Assembly (NCBI RefSeq): GCF_000214215.1
Contig: NC_015559.1
Location: forward strand, 1,178,001-1,242,000
DNA length: 64,000 bases
From: Marinomonas posidonica IVIA-Po-181
Lineage (GTDB): Bacteria > Pseudomonadota > Gammaproteobacteria > Pseudomonadales > Marinomonadaceae
Direction: 5' to 3'
Below, in pieces: positions 1-8,150 of this stretch. The notes below the pieces were generated by a model that did no database searches, was not told where the DNA came from, and was given only the letters and a program-made list of their open reading frames with translations. Within the stretch, counting starts at the first letter, position 1; the number at the start of each line of letters is the position of its first letter. The translations under genes and the position numbers were made by a program.

Positions 1-682
1 GATCGTATAGGTGAACAGCATTGCCTTGACCGTCGGCCAGTACTTGTACTTCAACGTGACGAGGGTTGGTTAGGAATTTTTCCATGTAAACCGTGCTGTC
101 ACCGAAGTAAGAACCCGCTTCAGATTGCGTGATGCTGATGGATTTTAGTAGGCTGGCTTCGTTATGAACGACGCGCATACCACGACCACCACCACCGGCA
201 GCGGCTTTTACAATCACTGGAAAGCCAATTTCATTGGCGATGCGCAAACACTCATCTGGATCAGAAGGTACTGGACCATTCGACCCTGGTACAGTGGGTA
301 CGCCCGCTTCTTTCATGGCTTTGATCGCAGAAACCTTGTCACCCATTAGGCGAATGGTTTCCGCTTTTGGACCAATAAAGGCAAAGCCTGAGTTTTCAAC
401 TTGCTCAGCAAAATCCGCATTTTCCGCTAGGAAACCGTAACCTGGGTGAATTGCAGACGTATCCGTTAATTCAGCGGCACTGATGATGGCCGGAATGTTT
501 AGGTAACTTTGAGCAGAGGGATTCGGACCAATACAGATGGATTCATCTGCTAGGCGAACATGTAATAAGTCACGGTCAATCTTTGAGTGAACCGCAACGG
601 TTTTGATACCAAGTTCTTTACACGCACGTAGGATACGTAGCGCGATTTCGCCTCGGTTAGCAATCAATACCTTATCAAGCAT
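1..682 (-). CDS. accC: Biotin carboxylase subunit of acetyl-CoA carboxylase, partial (3' end outside window)
   Basis: AccC carboxylates the biotin carried by AccB, the first step of fatty acid synthesis in the cytosol. About 227 N-terminal residues are visible, roughly half of the usual ~450; the rest lies beyond the left edge. The start reads [16 protein letters not shown], the classic biotin carboxylase N-terminus. A glycine-rich ATP-grasp loop ([12 protein letters not shown]) lies near residue 160. The gene follows accB on the same strand with a 21-base gap, the usual accBC operon. Recognition is secure; the C-terminal half cannot be judged. Confidence 0.97.
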   Translation of the reverse strand, partial: MLDKVLIANRGEIALRILRACKELGIKTVAVHSKIDRDLLHVRLADESICIGPNPSAQSYLNIPAIISAAELTDTSAIHPGYGFLAENADFAEQVENSGFAFIGPKAETIRLMGDKVSAIKAMKEAGVPTVPGSNGPVPSDPDECLRIANEIGFPVIVKAAAGGGGRGMRVVHNEASLLKSISITQSEAGSYFGDSTVYMEKFLTNPRHVEVQVLADGQGNAVHLYD

Positions 683-703
683 GATAAAACCTTTAATGTT
701 GGG

Positions 704-1147
704 TTATACGATGGTAACTAGCGGTTGGTCGAATTCAACTGGCTCGCCGTCTTCAACTAGGATCGCGCCGATAGTACCCGCTTTATCCGCTTCAATTTGG
801 TTCATCATCTTCATCGCTTCAACGATACAAATGGTATCGCCAACATTTACTTTTTGGCCAACTTCAATGAATGGCTTCGCGCCAGGAGCGGAAGATTTGT
901 AATAAGTGCCGACCATTGGAGATTTAACAATATGTCCTGTGATAGCCGCTGGTGCGTCAGCCACTGGAGCAGCAGGCGCCGCCACTGGTGCTGGAGCAGC
1001 AACGGGAGCAGGAGCAGCAATAGAGGTAACTACTTGTGCACCACCACGACTAATACGAACGGCTTCCTCGCCTTCCTTGATCTCGATTTCGTAGACGTTT
1101 GACTCTTCTAATAGTTCAATTAGTTTTTTAATTTTACGAATGTCCAT
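704..1147 (-). CDS. accB: Biotin carboxyl carrier protein of acetyl-CoA carboxylase
   Basis: AccB carries the biotin that moves carboxylate from AccC to the carboxyltransferase. The 147-residue protein is normal for the family. It has an N-terminal segment (1-35), an Ala/Pro-rich flexible linker (about 43-68, with repeated APAPVA units) and a C-terminal biotinyl domain (about 71-147). The biotin-accepting lysine is K113 in the EAMKM motif. It is the first gene of an accBC operon, and about 260 bases without a gene separate it from the end of dsbD, so the promoter should lie there. Confidence 0.97.
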   Translation of the reverse strand: MDIRKIKKLIELLEESNVYEIEIKEGEEAVRISRGGAQVVTSIAAPAPVAAPAPVAAPAAPVADAPAAITGHIVKSPMVGTYYKSSAPGAKPFIEVGQKVNVGDTICIVEAMKMMNQIEADKAGTIGAILVEDGEPVEFDQPLVTIV

Positions 1148-1406
1148 GGGTACTCTCTTCTGTCTGTATTAGTTTATCAGTGCAACACACACTGATGGTT
1201 ATAAATATAATCACTTTAAAAAGTGGCTTTAAACAAAAAATGCAGTCTAAAAATAGAAATGTTAAAGCGTGTAATTGAGGCGATTATCGATAAAAAGCGG
1301 GATATTGTCCAGTTCTTCGGGGAAATATCATAAAAAACTCAACTTTGCTTAAAATTCAATCAAGAGTAAACCTGCCTATTTAGCTAAAACCTTTTAACGT
1401 GAATTT

Positions 1407-3308
1407 TTAGAAAGGCGTTTGAAGACGCTTTAGTCGACTAATGAGCTCTGCCTTACTGGGTTCTCCTATCAAGGCCAATTGGGGGAGTGGGTGACCCGCG
1501 GCGTTTAAAAACACCAAAGACGGTGGCCCATACAAATTGAAGTGTTTCATCAGAGCTTGATTAGCGAGCGAATTGTCGGTGACGTCTACACGAACGAGAC
1601 GAACTTGCGGCAACAGAGCTTGGGCTTCGCTTGAGGCCAGTATCGCTTCAACCGTTTTACAGCTCACGCACCAATCCGCGTATAAATCCAACACCATCGG
1701 CCTTGAGTCGGTGTTGGCCAGTAACTGATCCAATTCTTCTAAACTGCCAATTTGGGCGTCAAACAGCGAATCGATACTGGTCGTACTGTTGGACGGCAAG
1801 CGAATCCCTTGTAACGGCTGTAAGGGAGAGGAACCACCACTAAAGCCCCCCACCATTTGAACACTGCCAATTAAAAATAGTATCAGCACCAAAAACCAGC
1901 GCACAGGGTGAGACGCGACTGTGATAGCGCGATGAACAAAGTAGCCACTCATAGCCAATGCCAGCGCACTCCATAAAAATAAGTGTCCAGACAGGGGCAG
2001 CCAAGGGGTTAGCAACCAAATGGCGACGGCCAATAACCCAAAGCCGAATACCACTTTAATGTCTTCTAGCCAATCTCCTCGTTTAGGCAAAATACTGGGG
2101 CCAAATAAACCAACCAATAACAAGGGCACGCCCATTCCCAACGCCATGACAAACAAGATGAAAGCACCGTATAGGGCATCGCCTTGGCTGCTAATATAAA
2201 GTAAGGTGCCGGCCAGTGGCGCAGAGACGCAAGGTGAGACAATCAAGGTCGCCAAGATGCCCGCAATAAAAACGCTAACACTCGCGCGCCACGGCGAGGA
2301 GGTTTGTATGCGAAACGCCGTCAGTTTATTTTGCCAAGAAGACGGCATTTGCAACTGAAAAACGCCAAACATAGCCAGCGCCAACATCACAAAAATCGCC
2401 GCACTGAGAACAACGAAGAGGGGGCTTTGTAGTTTCGCTTGTAAATTAAATTGCAAGCCAAGCAATCCGACCAAACCGCCAATGGCGGCGTAAGTAAATG
2501 CCATGCCCAGCACGTACATTAAACTCAAGTAACCCCCTCTAAAGCGCGAAGGACCTTCTGTGGTTGACGTTTGCGTGCCAATGACAATCGCACTGACAAT
2601 TGGGATCATAGGCAGAACGCAAGGTGTGAGGGAGAGCAGTAATCCCAATCCAAACATCAGCATCATACTTTGCAGCAAGCCATTGTCTTGTAGGTCCGTC
2701 AGAATTTTTTGTGCTGCAGAAGGTTCAAGTACCGATGGTTCTGTTGTGCTTGCCTTGTTGATCGCATTTGTCACGCTAGAAGGGTCTGTATCGGCTTCCG
2801 TTGTTGTCAAACCTTCTGGTACTTTGAACTGGATGGGGACGGTTTGTGGCGGATAGCATAACCCCTGATCGGCACATCCTTGGTAATGTAAGGTAGCTTG
2901 GATGGTCGTGCCGGCTGGCAGTTGAATGTCATAATACATTGGCAAACGTACCTGTTGGCGATAAATCATCACCTTGCCATAGTATTCATCTTCATGATCT
3001 TGAGCCGTTGGCAAGGGAGCAAAGTGCAGATGACTGGCTTGTGGACCTGAAATGCTAAAGCGTTGCTGGTACAAATAATAGCCGTCGGCTATGTTCCATT
3101 GAGCATGAAATTGACCTTCGATTGGCGCGCTTATGCTCAACTGGAAGGCTTGCTCGACGGGAAGAAATTGTGGTTTTTCAAAGGGCGTAGTCGGCGCAAA
3201 AGTAAAAGCATAAGCCGAGAAATGAAATATGAAAGCAGACAGAGCAACAAGCAAGCGCATAGATAAATTCAACAAGTAGAGAAGACCAAATAGTGATAAA
3301 GTCGTCAT
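1407..3308 (-). CDS. dsbD: Thiol:disulfide interchange protein DsbD
   Basis: DsbD carries electrons from cytoplasmic thioredoxin across the inner membrane to periplasmic partners. All three modules are visible in 633 residues. After a signal peptide ending near SAYA comes a periplasmic alpha domain with the cysteine pair GCADQGLC. A multi-pass beta domain carries the two redox cysteines in LTPCVLPMIP and VSPCVSAPLAG. The C-terminal thioredoxin-like gamma domain carries WCVSCK. GAGGTGA lies six bases before the ATG at 3308, favouring this start over the in-frame ATG at 3260. It diverges from the lipoprotein gene at 3376, with a shared 67-base promoter region. Confidence 0.95.
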   Translation of the reverse strand: MTTLSLFGLLYLLNLSMRLLVALSAFIFHFSAYAFTFAPTTPFEKPQFLPVEQAFQLSISAPIEGQFHAQWNIADGYYLYQQRFSISGPQASHLHFAPLPTAQDHEDEYYGKVMIYRQQVRLPMYYDIQLPAGTTIQATLHYQGCADQGLCYPPQTVPIQFKVPEGLTTTEADTDPSSVTNAINKASTTEPSVLEPSAAQKILTDLQDNGLLQSMMLMFGLGLLLSLTPCVLPMIPIVSAIVIGTQTSTTEGPSRFRGGYLSLMYVLGMAFTYAAIGGLVGLLGLQFNLQAKLQSPLFVVLSAAIFVMLALAMFGVFQLQMPSSWQNKLTAFRIQTSSPWRASVSVFIAGILATLIVSPCVSAPLAGTLLYISSQGDALYGAFILFVMALGMGVPLLLVGLFGPSILPKRGDWLEDIKVVFGFGLLAVAIWLLTPWLPLSGHLFLWSALALAMSGYFVHRAITVASHPVRWFLVLILFLIGSVQMVGGFSGGSSPLQPLQGIRLPSNSTTSIDSLFDAQIGSLEELDQLLANTDSRPMVLDLYADWCVSCKTVEAILASSEAQALLPQVRLVRVDVTDNSLANQALMKHFNLYGPPSLVFLNAAGHPLPQLALIGEPSKAELISRLKRLQTPF

Positions 3309-3375
3309 TTATCACCTCGAATGAAGAGAGTAGACTACCAATCCACCTTTAAGTTGCCAAATGTAAGGGGCTAAA

Positions 3376-4236
3376 TTGAGTAAAAAGCTAATTTCTTTAC
3401 TGTTTCCTGTGGTTTTCTTAGCCGCTTGCCAGAGTCAACCAGTATCACAAGACGATGCGGCACCAGCATTAGCGTTAGACACGTCAACGGCGGAAGACAC
3501 ATCGGAATCTGCCGCGGCAAGGTCAGAAAATGCTTCACCAGTCGCAGAAGAAGCGCCAACCCCAGCCCCTCTTACACCGGCCCAACAGCTGACCCAATCT
3601 CTGATCGAAAACGGTCGTCTGGCCTTATTAGCGGATCGCTTATTAACGCCAGAAGAAGACAATGCCAATTTGTATTTTCAAGCCGCGCTAGGTCGTGACC
3701 CTGGTAACTTCGACGCCATTCAAGGCATTGCCCAAATTGTCGAAATCTACACAGATTGGGCATGGCAAAAAGCACAAAATCGTCAATATCGACAAGCGGG
3801 AAAATATTTAGACCGCGCTCGGTCTGTTAATGCCCAAGATCCTCTCATCGTGGAGATGAACAGTCGCATTGAAGACCTAAAATTAAAACGCCAACAGCAA
3901 GCCGCGCAAGCCAAGCAACGTCAGGCCAAAGTACAAAAAAACACAGTCAGCTCGTCATCCGCTGCAAGCCAGACAGAACCGAGTGTGGCTGAGCAAGAAG
4001 GGGTTTTTAGATTACCAAAAGATTTATTTACATTGAGCGAAAAGGAAATAGTTGTCAAAATACAGCCTATTATTAACGCTGTTGCGGCAACGCAGAGTCG
4101 ATTGGAAATTAACTGGCCGAATGATAAACAGGCTCGATTGATTTACCAGATTATTAACAGTCGCGTGACCGATTTTCGTGTACGAGCCATGATCTTCCAT
4201 CGGGCCCGTTATACCGTAGCGTTACAACAGGATTAA
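3376..4236 (+). CDS. Putative outer-membrane lipoprotein with TPR-like segment
   Basis: The function is not recognised. The N-terminus is a lipoprotein signal with lipobox LAAC, so Cys18 should be lipidated after signal peptidase II cleavage. Residues 25-70 are an acidic, Ala/Pro-rich linker. Residues 75-170 are helical and resemble TPR repeats (NLYFQAALGRDPGNFDAIQG). A Gln/Lys-rich stretch (about 172-192) could form a coiled coil, and a C-terminal domain of about 70 residues follows. The stop is next to the start of the DUF2333-type membrane protein gene, so the two probably form an operon and may act together at the envelope. Confidence 0.75.
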   Translation: MSKKLISLLFPVVFLAACQSQPVSQDDAAPALALDTSTAEDTSESAAARSENASPVAEEAPTPAPLTPAQQLTQSLIENGRLALLADRLLTPEEDNANLYFQAALGRDPGNFDAIQGIAQIVEIYTDWAWQKAQNRQYRQAGKYLDRARSVNAQDPLIVEMNSRIEDLKLKRQQQAAQAKQRQAKVQKNTVSSSSAASQTEPSVAEQEGVFRLPKDLFTLSEKEIVVKIQPIINAVAATQSRLEINWPNDKQARLIYQIINSRVTDFRVRAMIFHRARYTVALQQD

Positions 4237-4249
4237 GGTGGTACAAAAG

Positions 4250-5299
4250 ATGTCTTGGTTAAAGGAAAAATGGCAAGCTTTAAGAGAGCGTTTGAACTTT
4301 TCTGGCGTCGGAAAAGTGGCAGCGGTTGTTGTATTGGTCTTAGCCGTATTGTTGAGCTTTTTAGGCATGTATTGGAGCAGTGAGCCCGATCAATTTGATG
4401 TGGTGGCCAGTGCCAAAGAACAAGCCGCCGAGCGTGGTTATCTTAACAACAGTAAAAAGCTAGTGGTTGGCTACACCACGGCCAGCACATTACACACTTT
4501 AGTGTCCACCTTGCTAGACAAGCCGGGTGGCTTCATTAGTAATGATTTGATGCCACCGGGATTGTTCATGGACAACATGCCGGCTTGGGAATTTGGGGTG
4601 TTGGTTCAATCTCGTGATCTAGCGCGGGCGTTCCGTAAAGAGTTCAGTCGTTCTCAGTCTCAGTCCACCGAAGATGTGAATTTGAAAATTGCCGAGCCAC
4701 AATTTAACTTTGATACCAGAAGCTGGGCTTTACCATCCAGTGAAAGCGAATACCGTCGTGGTAATCAAGAATTACTGGAATACTTGGACCGTTTGGCGGG
4801 ACAAGGTAATGACAAGGCGAACTTCTATGCTCGCGCTGATAACCTATCGGATTGGTTGTCTGATGTGAGCACGCGTTTGGGCAGCTTGTCTCAGCGTCTA
4901 TCCGCCAGTGTTGCTAACGTACGAGAAAACACCGATCTTGCTGGTGACAGCAGTGCTCGTCAAAGTAATGATTCTGGAGCCTACCAATACGTCAAAACCC
5001 CTTGGTCAAAAGTGGACGATGTATTTTACGAAGCGCGTGGGGCCAGCTGGGCATTGATCCACATATTACGTTCTATCGAAGTGGACTTTGTGTTTACCCT
5101 ACAAGACAAAAACGCCTTGGTTAGCCTGCGCCAAATCATTCGTGAATTGGAAGCGACGCAAGCCAGTATCTGGTCTCCCATTATTTTAAACGGCAGTGGT
5201 TTTGGGGTGTTGGCGAACCATTCTTTGGTGATGGCGTCTTACATCTCTCGCGCCAATACGGCCATCATTGACCTGCGCCGTTTGCTTGAGCAAGGCTAA
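4250..5299 (+). CDS. DUF2333 family inner-membrane protein
   Basis: This is a DUF2333-type protein of about 349 residues whose function is not established. One transmembrane helix near residues 20-40 (VAAVVVLVLAVLLSFLGMYW) is followed by a large soluble, probably periplasmic domain. I prefer the ATG at 4250, because AAGGTGG ends eight bases before it; an in-frame GTG at 4238 has no such site. The gene begins within about 15 bases of the upstream lipoprotein stop, suggesting translational coupling. The family name is from memory of its sequence pattern; a profile search would settle it. Confidence 0.72.
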   Translation: MSWLKEKWQALRERLNFSGVGKVAAVVVLVLAVLLSFLGMYWSSEPDQFDVVASAKEQAAERGYLNNSKKLVVGYTTASTLHTLVSTLLDKPGGFISNDLMPPGLFMDNMPAWEFGVLVQSRDLARAFRKEFSRSQSQSTEDVNLKIAEPQFNFDTRSWALPSSESEYRRGNQELLEYLDRLAGQGNDKANFYARADNLSDWLSDVSTRLGSLSQRLSASVANVRENTDLAGDSSARQSNDSGAYQYVKTPWSKVDDVFYEARGASWALIHILRSIEVDFVFTLQDKNALVSLRQIIRELEATQASIWSPIILNGSGFGVLANHSLVMASYISRANTAIIDLRRLLEQG

Positions 5300-5327
5300 C
5301 CCGCCAATAGCATAAGGAAGGGCAGAA

Positions 5328-5843
5328 GTGGCTTTAAACTGTGTAGTTCGTCACGCTGAGTTTGAAGACGCTTCCGCCATGCTCGATATCTTTCGACAAT
5401 GCGACCCGCATTCGACATTGGCCGATCGCCATCATGACATTAACCTGTTGGACGTCATGGATTGGCTCGAAACCACCACAGATCGACACCCTATTTTTAT
5501 GGCGGAAAGAGATCAGCAAGTCATTGCTTGGTGCTCATTAGAAGCGTTTTACGGTTTACCCGCCTTTGATCAAGCCTGCGAAATCAGCCTGTATGTCCTG
5601 CCACAGTGGCAAGGCCAAGGGGTTGGCAAAGCCTTGCTTGAACACATCATCCAACACCGACAAGAGATTGGTTTTCTGCATCTGGTCGCCTACATCTACG
5701 CGGGCAATGACAACAGCCTGTGCTTCTTTAAAGCTAATGAGTTTGAAACATGGGGCAAACTGCCCAATATTGCTCGCAGTGAAGAGCGGGTTGAGGATGT
5801 TTATCTTTTGGGGCGGGAGTTTGCGGAAGGTCTAGTTGAGTAG
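5328..5843 (+). CDS. GNAT family N-acetyltransferase
   Basis: This 171-residue protein has the GNAT fold, which transfers an acyl group from acyl-CoA to an amine. Motif A is visible as QWQGQGVGKALLEHII near residues 88-103, giving the Q/R-x-x-G-x-G/A pyrophosphate-binding loop. A preceding beta strand (CEISLYVLP) and a C-terminal segment with NxxxxxFF fit the fold. The substrate is unknown; the closest general match is the phosphinothricin/RimI-like branch. Translation starts at GTG 5328 after AAGGAAGG. It may be co-transcribed with the DUF2333 gene (28-base gap). Confidence 0.85.
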   Translation: MALNCVVRHAEFEDASAMLDIFRQCDPHSTLADRHHDINLLDVMDWLETTTDRHPIFMAERDQQVIAWCSLEAFYGLPAFDQACEISLYVLPQWQGQGVGKALLEHIIQHRQEIGFLHLVAYIYAGNDNSLCFFKANEFETWGKLPNIARSEERVEDVYLLGREFAEGLVE

Positions 5844-5849
5844 GTTTTG

Positions 5850-6016
5850 CTTGGCCTGAGAATTTTGGGATTTCCTCTGAATGGCTTTGGTTGGGGAGCA
5901 TTGTTATCTCTGCCCGAGAGGTCTTTTGCTTCCTCGGATTGGCTTTGGTTGAGAAGCATTTTTCCGCTCTGCTGAGCGGGTAACTTTTGCCAAACGCTGC
6001 AAAAGTAACCAAAAAA
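5850..6016. repeat. Imperfect tandem repeat and hairpin, repeat-rich junction
   Basis: Two imperfect copies follow each other. One runs from TTTTGCTTGGCC near 5845 through GAATGGCTTTGGTTGGGGAGCA; the other from TTTTGCTTCCTCGG near 5921 through GATTGGCTTTGGTTGAGAAGCA. A third TTTTGCC begins near 5986 and forms the hairpin ACTTTTGCC-AAACGCT-GCAAAAGT. The hairpin resembles GTTACTTTT...AAAAGTAAC repeats that are dispersed in many proteobacterial genomes (from memory). No gene is supported here. Confidence 0.55.
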
Positions 6017-6028
6017 TCTTTTTCAGAA

Positions 6029-6234
6029 TCATAAGGGCTCATTTCTTTTGGATGTTGCCAATGTTTGCACAGGGTTCTCTATTGTAAGGTGTTGAGCTGT
6101 TTCAATGGTTGGAGAAAGGTCTTCGGTTACTGACTTGGGAAGACCATAAGGTCGCGCAATCAGGATCGCGTCGAACTGACAACAGTAGAGTTGCTGATTA
6201 CCTCTTTTTACGTTTAAAAGCAGTCCGTTGAGAT
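6029..6234 (-). pseudogene. Open reading frame remnant without a start codon
   Basis: On the minus strand about 68 codons are open, ending in a TGA at 6031-6029, with an in-frame TAG just upstream and no ATG, GTG or TTG in the first half. The translation contains QFDAILIARPYGLPKSV and reads like protein rather than random sequence, but I do not recognise it. It may be the tail of a gene whose front was lost when the adjacent cassette region was rearranged, or part of a dispersed repeat. It is not an obvious tyrosine-recombinase C-terminus: no HxLRH..A or GH....T...Y pattern is present. Confidence 0.3.
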
Positions 6235-6259
6235 TGAGTGTCTAAGTTTTACAAAACGG

Positions 6260-6421
6260 TCATTTGAAATACAACTTTAATTTACAATAAAAGTTGTATT
6301 TTGGTGTTTGTAGTGAAGCTAGGTGGTTAAGGTTATTCGATAGATTGTGTTCGCCAAATTGGATTTGAGAGGTGTAATGATCCTGGAAGCGCATAATGTT
6401 AAGAAGCGTATAGGATGGCAT
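6260..6421 (-). CDS. Small ORF (53 aa) downstream of a LexA-like box
   Basis: This tiny ORF begins MPSYTLLNIMRFQDHY and is preceded by a perfect AAGGAG six bases before the ATG at 6421. A LexA-type box lies 32 bases further upstream, so an SOS-controlled transcript is plausible. The product is not hydrophobic and matches no family I know. It sits where an integron integrase gene would begin (leftward, ahead of the cassettes), so it could be the scrambled 5' end of a lost intI, but the sequence does not clearly show this. Its last codons run through a strong hairpin (6266-6301). Confidence 0.35.
   Translation of the reverse strand: MPSYTLLNIMRFQDHYTSQIQFGEHNLSNNLNHLASLQTPKYNFYCKLKLYFK
6266..6301 (-). 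terminator. Hairpin, probable terminator of the leftward small ORF
   Basis: The sequence AAATACAACTTT (6267-6278) and its complement AAAGTTGTATTT form a 12-base stem around a short A/T-rich loop, with T-rich sequence on either side. It could terminate transcription leaving the LexA-box promoter leftward. It overlaps the last codons of the 53-residue ORF, which weakens the case for that ORF or suggests its end is eroded. Confidence 0.5.
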
Positions 6422-6452
6422 CACACACTCCTTGTGTATACTTTTAATAAAG

Positions 6453-6468
6453 CTGTATAAATATACAG
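6453..6468. promoter_or_regulatory. LexA-type SOS box
   Basis: CTGTATAAATATACAG matches the gammaproteobacterial LexA consensus CTGT-N8-ACAG with an all-A/T centre, and the sequence is a near-perfect palindrome. It lies 32 bases upstream of the AAGGAG-ATG at 6421 (minus strand) and about 300 bases before the first cassette gene. In many integrons a LexA box controls intI, which points away from the cassettes; the geometry here is the same although no intI is present. Confidence 0.7.
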
Positions 6469-6594
6469 TTTATTTTTTTGGTTGCCAATTTTTGGCTCGT
6501 TTAGCCTAAAAAATAATCACAGTATTGCGCGTTTGCGCTAGTAGAAAAATAAAAAGTCTTTTAGTATCAATGGATAAGAATATCCGCAGCAAAA

Positions 6595-6755
6595 ATAACA
6601 GGCCGTGGATAAATGTGTAAACGCGCATGCTCGTTTTTCCAGTTTTGGATTTTGTTGATATCTTGATAAAAACTTTTTTTATCAGTTATTTATAAAGGTA
6701 TTGGTAAAGTCTTTGAGTTGTCTAAACGCGCATGCGCACTATTAAAATGTTATAT
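6595..6755 (+). repeat. Candidate degenerate attC or attI site at the left edge of the cassette array
   Basis: The stretch begins with ATAACA (6595-6600) and ends with AATGTTATAT, whose last seven bases (6749-6755) fit the integron core site GTTRRRY. Between them the 13-base direct repeat TAAACGCGCATGC occurs at 6618-6630 and 6723-6735, and the inverse core GCGCGTTT occurs at 6527-6534. Pairing of the two arms is poorer than in the later sites. It could be the last attC of a lost cassette or an attI with integrase-binding direct repeats. Confidence 0.45.
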
Positions 6756-6774
6756 GCTCAGAAGGAAAATAGCA

Positions 6775-7203
6775 TTGATTAGAGAAATGGATATCTCAGA
6801 TTACTCTCAAGTAATTGAATTATGGTCTCAAACAGAAGCCATGTTGTTGCGTGACGCAGATTCTAGAGAGAACATTGGCAAATACTTAGAACGCAACCCA
6901 AACCTCAGCTTTGTTGCTTTAGATGGTGACATTATTGTTGGTGCAATCTTAGTGGGTACAGACGGTCGTCGAGGTTACGTGCAACACTTGGCGGTCGACT
7001 CGATCTGTCGAGGTAAAGGTATTGGTGCCAAACTGATATCATCTGAAGTAGATGCTCTTGAGAAAATGGGTATAGCGAAAACTCATCTGTTTGTAGCCAA
7101 TGAAAACCTTAATGCTCAATCATTCTATGAAAAATTGGGTTGGTTTCCTCGTGATGAAGTGCGGATGTTTTCCTTTAATTCGTCTGACAGTGGTAATGTC
7201 TAG
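6775..7203 (+). CDS. GNAT family N-acetyltransferase (gene cassette 1)
   Basis: This is an acetyl-CoA-dependent acetyltransferase of about 142 residues, most like the RimI/small GNAT group. Motif A is clear as VDSICRGKGIGAKLISS, and the C-terminal NENLNAQSFYEKLGW matches the GNAT motif-B region. The substrate is unknown; GNATs are common integron cassette cargo. I choose TTG 6775 because AGAAGGA lies eight bases before it. The upstream in-frame codons run back through the recombination site and are unlikely to be translated. The gene is AT-rich and is followed within 10 bases by a well-formed attC site. Confidence 0.82.
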   Translation: MIREMDISDYSQVIELWSQTEAMLLRDADSRENIGKYLERNPNLSFVALDGDIIVGAILVGTDGRRGYVQHLAVDSICRGKGIGAKLISSEVDALEKMGIAKTHLFVANENLNAQSFYEKLGWFPRDEVRMFSFNSSDSGNV

Positions 7204-7209
7204 CACGCA

Positions 7210-7305
7210 TATAACAAAGCATTTAAGAGTGATTCGCAACGCTTGGCAGTTTCGCTTCGCTCAAGTATAGCCAAGCGCTGCTCACACCTTAATGCGGCGT
7301 TATAT
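7210..7305 (+). repeat. attC recombination site (integron cassette 1)
   Basis: The outer ends are TAACAAAGCATT and AATGCGGCGTTATAT, with core site GTTATAT at 7299-7305. The arms pair along almost their whole length, including CGCTTGG near 7240 with CCAAGCG at 7271-7277. This is the extended imperfect palindrome with small bulges that is typical of attC. The site starts a few bases after the cassette gene stop, as expected. Confidence 0.88.
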
Positions 7306-7326
7306 TTACCTTAATAGAGGCGTCAA

Positions 7327-8037
7327 TTGGAAGTTGAAACGATAATTTCATACCTTGAAGAACTTGAACATCATCCAAGTGCTCAAATGTTTCGTGGTCA
7401 CGGGAATTCCGAGTGGGAGTTGATTCCATCGATTGCTAGACTTAAACCTAAAGAATTACCAGTTAGGCACTATGACGGTTGGAAAGGCATTGAAAAACAC
7501 TTACTAATGGAGTTTAAAAAGTATGCTTTAAGGCATATTGATAGAGAACCCGCCTCACAAATAGAATGGATGATTCAAGCGCAACATCATGGGGTTCCAA
7601 CAAGGTTATTAGATTGGTCAACAAATCCACTCAAAGCTTTATATTTCGCCATCGAAAATGCTGAGCATGATGATAAAAACGGAAAGGTTTATGTTTTTAC
7701 TCCACAGTCATGGTCACCCAGCCCAGACCTAGTAGATGTAGAATGCAATAAAAGCATCAAAGCATTTCACCCTGTGGTCATAAATGATCGAATTTTAGCG
7801 CAAGAAGGCTGTTTTACTTTATTCCCTCAAAAGGATAATCACAAAAGTTTCGAGCCTCTTGAAGAAGGTTTTGCTCCTCAAGAAGATGTGGTAAACATGG
7901 CTGTTATTATTATTCCCAAAGAGGCTAAAGCCCCTTTAAGAAACCAATTAAGAAAGCTAGGGGTTACAGATATGACTATGTTTCCTGATTTAGATGGAAT
8001 TGCTAAAAAAATCCGACGAGATTTTGGTGTACTGTAA
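7327..8037 (+). CDS. FRG domain-containing protein (gene cassette 2)
   Basis: This 236-residue protein shows the FRG domain signature: the eponymous MFRGHGNSEWELIPSIAR near residues 21-38 and AQHHGVPTRLLDWSTNP near residues 87-103. The biochemical role of FRG domains is unsettled. They occur in phage-defence and mobile contexts and often stand alone in integron cassettes, so a defence or toxin role is possible but is inference. Translation probably starts at TTG 7327, six bases after AGAGG. The stop lies just before the next attC, and there is no partner antitoxin in the cassette. Confidence 0.85.
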   Translation: MEVETIISYLEELEHHPSAQMFRGHGNSEWELIPSIARLKPKELPVRHYDGWKGIEKHLLMEFKKYALRHIDREPASQIEWMIQAQHHGVPTRLLDWSTNPLKALYFAIENAEHDDKNGKVYVFTPQSWSPSPDLVDVECNKSIKAFHPVVINDRILAQEGCFTLFPQKDNHKSFEPLEEGFAPQEDVVNMAVIIIPKEAKAPLRNQLRKLGVTDMTMFPDLDGIAKKIRRDFGVL

Positions 8038-8038
8038 A

Positions 8039-8135
8039 CATAACAAGCTAATTAATAAGGACAAAAAACAGTTGGCTGTTTTCGTTCCTCAACATTTTAG
8101 CCAACAATTTTTTGCCCATTATTAGGGCGTTATGC
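8039..8135 (+). repeat. attC recombination site (integron cassette 2)
   Basis: The left arm starts CATAACAAGCTAATTAATAAGG and the right arm ends CCCATTATTAGGGCGTTATGC, with core site GTTATGC at 8129-8135. Inside, CAGTTGGCTG pairs with TAGCCAAC. The near-complete complementarity and the TAAC/GTTA ends make this a convincing attC of about 97 bases. Confidence 0.88.
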
Positions 8136-8150
8136 AATAAGGAGAAGACG

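Noticed and set aside
5734-6042. A 102-codon minus-strand frame starting MSPYDSEKDFL
   Set aside because: It runs through the tandem repeat and hairpin and into the end of the acetyltransferase gene. The translation consists of repeat-derived segments.
6029-6421. Integron integrase gene in the left flank
   Set aside because: The minus-strand frames show no HxLRH..A or GH....T...Y pattern and the longest frames are 53 and 68 codons. At most an unrecognisable remnant could be present.
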